NCBI RefSeq assembly: GCF_003482105.1
Contig: NZ_QULM01000001.1
Span: 62,001 to 126,000, forward strand
Reading direction: 5' to 3'
Length of the DNA stretch: 64,000 bases
Origin: Coprococcus sp. OM04-5BH
GTDB lineage: Bacteria > Bacillota > Clostridia > Lachnospirales > Lachnospiraceae
Shown here: positions 62,411 through 64,000 of the stretch, one piece after another
Position numbering within the stretch: position 1 is the first letter of the stretch
How the letters are laid out: each line of letters opens with the position of its first letter
Program-made: the position numbers and the translations under genes
Notes under the pieces: model-generated
Database searches by the model: none
Told to the model about the DNA's origin: nothing
Seen by the model: the letters and a program-made list of their open reading frames with translations, nothing else

Positions 62411-62440
62411 TAGTATGTGGAAGCAGAAGGAATTTATTCA
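62411..62440 (-). promoter_or_regulatory. Sigma-G/sigma-F-type promoter of spoVT
   Basis: On the minus strand TGAATA (62435-62440), a 17-base spacer and CATACTA (62411-62417) match the forespore sigma-G consensus almost exactly. The start of transcription would be about 30 bases before the spoVT ATG. Confidence 0.75.
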
Positions 62441-62636
62441 TTTGCACCAAACGCAAATGCTTATAAGCCGTCACCTGCAACAGGCTTAAGTCATGAAATG
62501 ACAGTTTTTGACCATTTTCCCGATCAACTGAGAAGCGGTGGATGCACTTACAGCAAGGAGATGTAAAAAAAGCGAATCACCCGGCAATTATTTAGCAACC
62601 ATTTGAAAATCATATAAAATTTTTTTAAAAAAGGTG
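62441..62636. other. Spacer between spoVT and the cstA T-box
   Basis: I see no gene, repeat or terminator in these 196 bases. The DNA becomes AT-rich towards the T-box promoter. Confidence 0.5.
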
Positions 62637-62991
62637 TTGACATTTTCAATCTATAGGAGTAGTTTAGTTGTCGAACAAAGAGCAAATGCAAAGAACAGAA
62701 TACGGTTGCCAGAGATCCAGTACTTCAGAGAGCCGTTGGCTGGTGTGAAACGGTGTATGTCTATGGTGATTATCCTCTGCGAGCAGTGCACTGAATTTCT
62801 TCACGATAAGTGATGAACACTAGGTGTCACCGGTCTTCCACCGTTAAAAGGAAACTTATTTCAAGAGCTGTGTTGGCACAGTTTCAGAGATGAGGCATGA
62901 GAGGTCATTTATTTTCAAATGGCAAATAAAGTGGTATCGCGGAAGTTACAGGCTTTCGTCTTTATGTTGAGTAAAGACGAGAGCCTTTTTT
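62637..62991 (+). promoter_or_regulatory. T-box riboswitch upstream of cstA
   Basis: A promoter (TTGACA at 62637-62642, 17 bases, TAGTTT at 62660-62665) is followed by T-box landmarks: AGAGAGCCGTTGGCTGGTG in the stem I tip, the T-box core AAAGTGGTATCGCGG at 62928-62942, and a terminator with a 14-bp stem (62951-62964 with 62972-62985) and six T. Uncharged tRNA binding would switch to the antiterminator. The specifier lies near GGTGATTATCC; ATT (Ile) or TAT (Tyr) are both possible and I cannot decide. Confidence 0.85.
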
Positions 62992-63062
62992 AATTTCTTT
63001 TTTGTTTACTCTTTGCATATATATATTATTAAGAAAGGAGCCGTCAGTAGACGGAAAAAGAA

Positions 63063-64000
63063 ATGAATGGATTAGTAATAGTATTGATCGGAATCGTAGT
63101 TTTAGGTGCCGGCTATCTTTTCTATGGAAGATGGCTTGCAAAGAAATGGGGGCTTGATCCAAAGGCCAAGACTCCTGCTTACACACATGAGGATGGACAG
63201 GATTATGTTCCATCGTCCAAATTCACTGTATTTTCACACCAGTTTTCATCCATAGCCGGTGCTGGTCCTGTAACCGGACCAATACTCGCGTCGGTATTCG
63301 GATGGGTGCCTGTTCTTCTGTGGTTACTGGTTGGCGGATTGTTCTTCGGTGCCGTACAGGATTTCGGTTCACTGTATGCATCAGTTAAGAACGAAGGAAA
63401 GTCAATGGGTATGATCATTGAGAAGTACATAGGAAGGTTCGGCAGGAAGCTGTTCATGTTATTCTGCTGGCTCTTCACATTGCTGGTTATCGCAGCATTC
63501 ACAGATATGGTTGCCGGAACCTTCATGAGTACCGGTGCCGGAACCGAAGCATTTTCAGTAGCAACCAAAAATGCAAATGCTTCCGCCGCCTCAATATCAA
63601 TGCTCTTCATAGTAGTAGCGATCGTCTTTGGTATCATACAGAAGCATGTGAAAATGAATGAGGGTGTCCGTGCAGTTGTTGCAATAGCTCTTCTTGTTGG
63701 AATGTTTGCCCTTGGTATGGTTCTTCCAATGACTGCTTCAAAGACAGCATGGATCTACATTGTTATGGCTTACCTGTTCCTTGCGTCAGTAATGCCAATG
63801 TGGCTTCTTATGCAGCCTAGAGATTACATGACAACCTTCATGCTCCTTGGTATGATAATCGGTGCCGTTGTGGGTGTATTTGTAGCTCATCCTTCAATGG
63901 AGCTTAACGCGTTCAATGGCTTCAATGTAAATGGAAGCTACCTCTTCCCTACATTATTTGTAACTATAGCCTGTGGTGCTGTATCAGGTTTCCACAGCCT
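63063..64000 (+). CDS. cstA: Carbon starvation protein CstA family transporter, N-terminal part
   Basis: The reading frame starts at the ATG at 63063 and stays open to the window edge (312 codons), so the C-terminus is missing. It shows many membrane helices and CstA motifs: an N-terminal helix and FYGRWLAKKWGL, SHQFSSIAGAGPVTGPILA, GGLFFGAVQDFGSLYASV, MPMWLLMQPRDYMTTFML and SGFHS. CstA proteins take up peptides or pyruvate. The AAAGGAG site is 22 bases away, but a CCGTC-AGTA-GACGG hairpin sits between, which would shorten the gap to about 8. T-box control suggests amino-acid responsive expression. Confidence 0.93.
   Translation, partial: MNGLVIVLIGIVVLGAGYLFYGRWLAKKWGLDPKAKTPAYTHEDGQDYVPSSKFTVFSHQFSSIAGAGPVTGPILASVFGWVPVLLWLLVGGLFFGAVQDFGSLYASVKNEGKSMGMIIEKYIGRFGRKLFMLFCWLFTLLVIAAFTDMVAGTFMSTGAGTEAFSVATKNANASAASISMLFIVVAIVFGIIQKHVKMNEGVRAVVAIALLVGMFALGMVLPMTASKTAWIYIVMAYLFLASVMPMWLLMQPRDYMTTFMLLGMIIGAVVGVFVAHPSMELNAFNGFNVNGSYLFPTLFVTIACGAVSGFHS

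Noticed and set aside
63203..63637. 144-codon minus-strand frame inside the cstA region
   Set aside because: It is antisense to the clearly coding CstA frame, which runs from 63063 to the window edge.

Overview
The window looks like a piece of a Lachnospiraceae (Clostridia, low-GC Firmicutes) chromosome, possibly a Coprococcus or Eubacterium relative. Ribosome binding sites are strong AGGAGG types and promoters are of the sigma-A type. The tilS-hpt-ftsH, spoIIE, divIC, yabQ, yabP, rqcP, hup and spoVT block matches the conserved Bacillus/Clostridium order. A near-perfect sigma-G-type promoter precedes spoVT, so the lineage sporulates or did so recently. No tRNA, rRNA, CRISPR array or insertion-sequence transposase was recognised.

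Layout. 1-5.5 kb: a cut methyltransferase, an apparently leaderless TetR gene, the methionine ABC importer metN-metI-metQ, a small hypothetical gene, a possible very short RNA and a RelB/RelE-type toxin-antitoxin pair. 5.6-12.4 kb: a potassium module (ktrB, ktrA, a membrane-anchored LysR-type ligand domain, kdpD, kdpE). It abuts a headless remnant of a surface-protein repeat region on one side and hairpin-rich non-coding DNA on the other, so it looks like a cargo insertion. 12.4-26.1 kb: acyltransferase, a structured repeat element, rlmCD, yhaM, mutS2, a two-component system, trmL, an AIR-synthase-like protein, a 34-residue membrane protein, a DUF815 ATPase, an AI-2E-family permease and an exonuclease. 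26.2-29.4 kb: three paralogous single-pass proteins, one with a Gly/Asn/Gln-rich repeat tail, and plsC. 29.4-36.4 kb: the F1Fo ATP synthase operon with a HAD gene at its head and an apparent frameshift at the start of atpB. 36.4-38.8 kb: a repressor with a degenerate S24 domain, a candidate small RNA, and a degenerate CbiE/CbiT-like protein. 38.9-44.8 kb: fatty-acid genes acpP, fabD, fabG and fabF, interrupted by a 273-bp foldback element and a ZorA/ZorB-like proton-motor pair. 45-50.4 kb: a coiled-coil lipoprotein, an MMPL transporter and a divergent TetR regulator. 50.4-53.3 kb: a GH13 enzyme and a 78-bp tandem repeat array. 53.4-62.4 kb: the ftsH-to-spoVT housekeeping and sporulation block. 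62.6-64 kb: a T-box leader driving cstA, which runs off the end.

The most unusual items are the stand-alone motor pair inside the fatty-acid cluster, the adjacent 273-bp foldback, the 78-bp palindromic tandem repeats with a related solo copy about 31 kb away, the structured element at 13.49-13.66 kb, the LysR-domain membrane protein in the potassium operon, the terminator-containing fabD leader, and the T-box-controlled cstA. Coordinates and base pairing were worked out by eye; RNA structures and promoters are predictions.
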